A stretch of 33,481 bases of DNA, taken from positions 1-33,481 of the forward strand of contig DASUPQ010000331.1 of NCBI GenBank assembly GCA_036280995.1, given 5' to 3'. Shown here piece by piece: positions 31,063-33,481 of the stretch. The number at the start of each line of letters is the position of its first letter. Within the stretch, counting starts at the first letter, position 1. The notes below the pieces were generated by a model. It was not told the origin of the DNA. It ran no database searches and was given only the letters and a program-made list of their open reading frames with translations. Origin of the DNA: Actinomycetota bacterium (GTDB lineage: Bacteria > Actinomycetota > CALGFH01). The translations under genes and the position numbers were made by a program.

Positions 31063-32640
31063 ATGGAGACCCTCGAGCTCATGGTCGCCCTGCTCGCCGC
31101 CGTCGCGGTGGTGGTCAGGCTGGCCGGGCGGACCAACATCCCCGAGCCGGTGCTGCTGGTGCTGGCCGGCCTGGCCGTCGCCCTGATCCCGGGGCTGCCC
31201 CAGGTCGAGCTCGACCCGGAGCTGATCCTGGCCCTGTTCCTGCCGCCGCTGCTGTACTGGGCGGCGCTCCACACCGACCTGGAGGAGCTGCGCGGCAATC
31301 TCAGGCCGATCGCCCTGCTGGCCGTGGGGCTGGTGCTGGTGACCACGGCCGCGGTGGCGGTGCTGGGCCACACGGTGCTCGGGCTGCCGGTGGCGGTGGC
31401 GGTGGTGCTGGGGGCGATCGTGTCCCCGCCCGACCCGGTGGCCGCGACCGCCGTCTGCGGCCGCCTGGGACTGCCCAGGCGGATGGTCGCCATCCTGGAG
31501 GGCGAGGGGCTGCTCAACGACGCCACCGCCCTGGTCCTGTACCGGATGGCGGTGGCCGCGGCCGTCTCCGGCGCCTTCTCGCTGGTCGACGCCGGGATCG
31601 AGCTGGGCGTGTCGGCCGTCGGGGGGACGGCGGTGGGGCTGGCCGTCGGCTGGGCCGGCAGCCGCATCCTGCGCCGGGTGTCGGAGGCGCCGGTCGAGAA
31701 CACCGTCAAGCTGCTGCTGCCGTACGTGGCCTGGCTGGCCGCCGAGCGGGTCCATGTCTCGGGGGTGCTGGCCGTGCTCGCCTGCGGGGTGCTGATGACG
31801 CGCCACTGGAGCGCCATCTCCTCGGGGGCCCGGCTCCAGGCCCGCCAGCTCTGGGACTGGCTGGTGTTCGTCCTCGAGGGCCTGTCGTTCGTGCTCGTCG
31901 GGGTGCAGCTGCGCACCGTGGTCGAGGGGATCGAGGGCCGCTCCCTGGCCGACCTGGCCCTGGCCGCCCTGGCCGTCAACCTGGTCGTCATCGTCGTGCG
32001 CCTGGCCCTGGTGTTCCCGGCCAGCTGGCTGCCGCGGCTGTCGGCCCGGGTGCGCGAGCGCGACCCCTACCCGGGCTGGCGGCGGCTCACGGTGGTCGGC
32101 TGGGCGGGCATGCGCGGGGTGGTGACCCTCGCCCTCGCCCTGGCCATCCCGACCGAGGTCGAGGGGGGCGGCCCGTTCCCCGACCGCAACCTGGTCGTGT
32201 TCCTGGCCTTCTCGGTGATCGTGGTCACCCTGGTCGGCGAGGGCCTGACCCTGCCGTGGGTCATCCGCCGGCTGGGGGTGACGGCCGACGACGACGGGGC
32301 GGCCGGCGACGGCCGCCGGGCCCTGGCCCGGCTGTCCGAGGTCGCCCTGGACCACCTGGACACGCTCGAACCGGGGAGCGACGGCGTCCCGGCGGAGCTG
32401 GTGGACCGGCTCCGCGAACGCTACCGGGCCCGCCTGGCCCACCTCGACCAGACCCGGGACGAGGACCCGCCCGAGGGCCACCGGGCCGTCACCGAGCTGG
32501 TCCACGACCTGCTCGGGGTCCAGCGGGAGGAGCTGCGCCGCCTGCGCGAGCAGGGAGCGGTCACAACCGAGGTGGCCCGCCGCCTCGACCACGACCTTGA
32601 CCTGGAGGAGGCCCGGCTGGAGCGCGAGCGCCCGGGCTGA
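31063..32640 (+). CDS. Na+/H+ antiporter, CPA1 (NhaP/YjcE-like) family
   Basis: A 525-residue membrane antiporter that exchanges cytosolic Na+ (or K+) for protons. About 12 hydrophobic segments span residues 5 to 400. The ion site is intact: SPPDPVAATAV with Asp124, and EGEGLLNDATALVLYRMAVA with the Asn152-Asp153 pair typical of electroneutral CPA1 exchangers. GVQLRTVVEG and GWAGMRGVVTLALALAIP follow as in family members. The last 100 or so residues form a charged helical cytosolic tail (LDHLDTLEPGSDG, EELRRLREQGAVT) that may be regulatory. ATG 31063 gives the normal N-terminal helix; no clear Shine-Dalgarno is seen. Confidence 0.92.
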   Translation: METLELMVALLAAVAVVVRLAGRTNIPEPVLLVLAGLAVALIPGLPQVELDPELILALFLPPLLYWAALHTDLEELRGNLRPIALLAVGLVLVTTAAVAVLGHTVLGLPVAVAVVLGAIVSPPDPVAATAVCGRLGLPRRMVAILEGEGLLNDATALVLYRMAVAAAVSGAFSLVDAGIELGVSAVGGTAVGLAVGWAGSRILRRVSEAPVENTVKLLLPYVAWLAAERVHVSGVLAVLACGVLMTRHWSAISSGARLQARQLWDWLVFVLEGLSFVLVGVQLRTVVEGIEGRSLADLALAALAVNLVVIVVRLALVFPASWLPRLSARVRERDPYPGWRRLTVVGWAGMRGVVTLALALAIPTEVEGGGPFPDRNLVVFLAFSVIVVTLVGEGLTLPWVIRRLGVTADDDGAAGDGRRALARLSEVALDHLDTLEPGSDGVPAELVDRLRERYRARLAHLDQTRDEDPPEGHRAVTELVHDLLGVQREELRRLREQGAVTTEVARRLDHDLDLEEARLERERPG

Positions 32641-32705
32641 TTCCGTGCCCGGTCCCCGGGGTAGGGGTGCCCGGCCGACGAACGCGACGAGGAGGGCCGG
32701 GCCCG

Positions 32706-33481
32706 ATGGCTGTCGATGCAGACGTGCTGGAGCGGATCCGCGAGCGGCTGCGGGTGTCGACCCGGGTCGGGGACGAGCGGATCGAGGTCGCGACCCGCGA
32801 CGCCGACGTGGTCCTGCTCGGGGCCGTGGCCTCGCCGGAGGAGGCGACGGTGGCCGGCCAGCTGGCCGAGGAGTACGCCACCTCGGTGGTGAACGAGCTC
32901 CAGGTCGACCGGGGCCTGCGCGAGGGCTTCGACGACGACCCGCTGGCCACCGAGCCCGCCTCCCCGACCGAGGACGAGGTCCTGGTCGGGTCGACCGACA
33001 TGCTGGCCGGTCCCGACTCGGCCCCGACCCAGGACCTGGCCGAGGCCCTTGACGAGAACGAGCCCTGGACCCCGCCGGACGTGCCCCAGCTGGCCCCGAC
33101 CGCGACCGAGCAGCGCGGCGGCGTGGCCGCCGCCGACCGGCTCGCCCTGTCGGAGTGGGACGAGGCCGGCGGCGACCCCGACGACCTGCTCGACGAGGAG
33201 GACCGGGCCGCCCGGGCGGGCGCCGCCGCCCCCGACCTGGCCGCCGCCGATCTCCGCCACGCCGCCGGCGGCGGCGAGCTGCCCGCCCTCGACCCGACCG
33301 CCGCCACCTCCGGCGGCGACCCGGAGGCGGAGCCGCCCAGCGTCGAGGGCGGTCGCGGCGACGACATGGTCGAGCAGGTCCCCGGCACGGCCAAGGGCCC
33401 GGGCGCCGTGGGCGAGCCCACCACCGGGGGCGGCCCCCTGGGCGGCACCCCGGCCACCGAGACCGGCGCCGTGGGCGCCGA
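32706..33481 (+). CDS. BON-domain protein with long acidic, low-complexity tail (3' end missing)
   Basis: This reading frame is open from ATG 32706 to the right edge, giving at least 258 residues. GAGGAGGG lies about 9 bases upstream of the ATG. Residues about 5-70 form a BON domain (DVLERIRERLRVSTRVGDER, then VVLLGAVASPEEATVAGQLA and VVNELQVDRGL). The rest is rich in Asp, Glu, Ala, Gly and Pro (PTEDEVLVGSTDM, EWDEAGGDPDDLLDEEDRA, GGGPLGGTPATETGAVG) and is probably disordered. No signal peptide or membrane helix is visible in the part seen. It follows the antiporter by 65 bases on the same strand. Function is unknown; BON domains are thought to bind phospholipid membranes. Confidence 0.72.
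   Translation, partial: MAVDADVLERIRERLRVSTRVGDERIEVATRDADVVLLGAVASPEEATVAGQLAEEYATSVVNELQVDRGLREGFDDDPLATEPASPTEDEVLVGSTDMLAGPDSAPTQDLAEALDENEPWTPPDVPQLAPTATEQRGGVAAADRLALSEWDEAGGDPDDLLDEEDRAARAGAAAPDLAAADLRHAAGGGELPALDPTAATSGGDPEAEPPSVEGGRGDDMVEQVPGTAKGPGAVGEPTTGGGPLGGTPATETGAVGA

Noticed and set aside
29344-32592. Minus-strand open frame of 1082 codons opposite the antiporter, continuous with the phosphoesterase
   Set aside because: Only the last 242 codons carry phosphoesterase motifs, and a clear ATG with ATGA overlap marks the real start. The upstream part is the shadow of the antiporter and nucleotidyltransferase genes.

Overview
The window comes from a very GC-rich genome (mostly well above 70 percent G+C by eye) with actinobacterial gene content. 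It has menaquinone genes, an IclR-linked DhaL/DhaM pair, a Ser/Thr kinase with one membrane anchor, a YkuD L,D-transpeptidase lipoprotein, two acyl-CoA dehydrogenases, and many GTG starts and stop/start overlaps. I read it as a chromosomal piece of an Actinomycetota member; the lineage within the phylum cannot be told from this sequence. There are 28 protein genes, two of them cut by the window edges. I see no RNA gene, CRISPR array, insertion sequence or prophage, and no gene-free stretch over 300 bases.

Layout. 1-3406: the end of menD, a fluoroacetate-dehalogenase-like hydrolase, and menF on the opposite strand. 3444-5733 (minus): dodecin, then dhaM-dhaL-iclR, overlapping or nearly so, with a perfect 9+7+9 palindrome and a TTGACA promoter in front; no dhaK is present. 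5827-9570: an acyl-CoA dehydrogenase, a membrane-anchored unknown protein, a lone TOPRIM protein and an L,D-transpeptidase. 9731-12523: a penicillin-acylase family hydrolase.

12530-24010 is the most coherent and interesting part: an apparent regulon for uptake and oxidation of an amine-type compound. A polyamine-type ABC importer (potD-potB-potC, minus strand) is divergent from acyl-CoA dehydrogenase, class III aminotransferase and the importer ATPase (plus strand). A TetR gene follows, then an FAD oxidoreductase translationally overlapped with an NDP-forming acyl-CoA synthetase. The same 18-base sequence, holding a 14-base perfect palindrome, lies in both control regions and overlaps candidate promoters with matching geometry. 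The TetR protein is the obvious candidate regulator.

24049-33481: a Ser/Thr kinase with DUF4352-like tail, a metallo-beta-lactamase-fold hydrolase, a DUF4126-like membrane protein, an APH-fold kinase, a patatin fused to a SnoaL/NTF2-like domain, a metallophosphoesterase overlapped with a nucleotidyltransferase-BON fusion, a CPA1 Na+/H+ antiporter, and a second BON-domain protein with a long acidic tail that runs off the window.

Five of six convergent gene pairs end within 7 bases of each other or overlap, so they leave no room for ordinary terminators.
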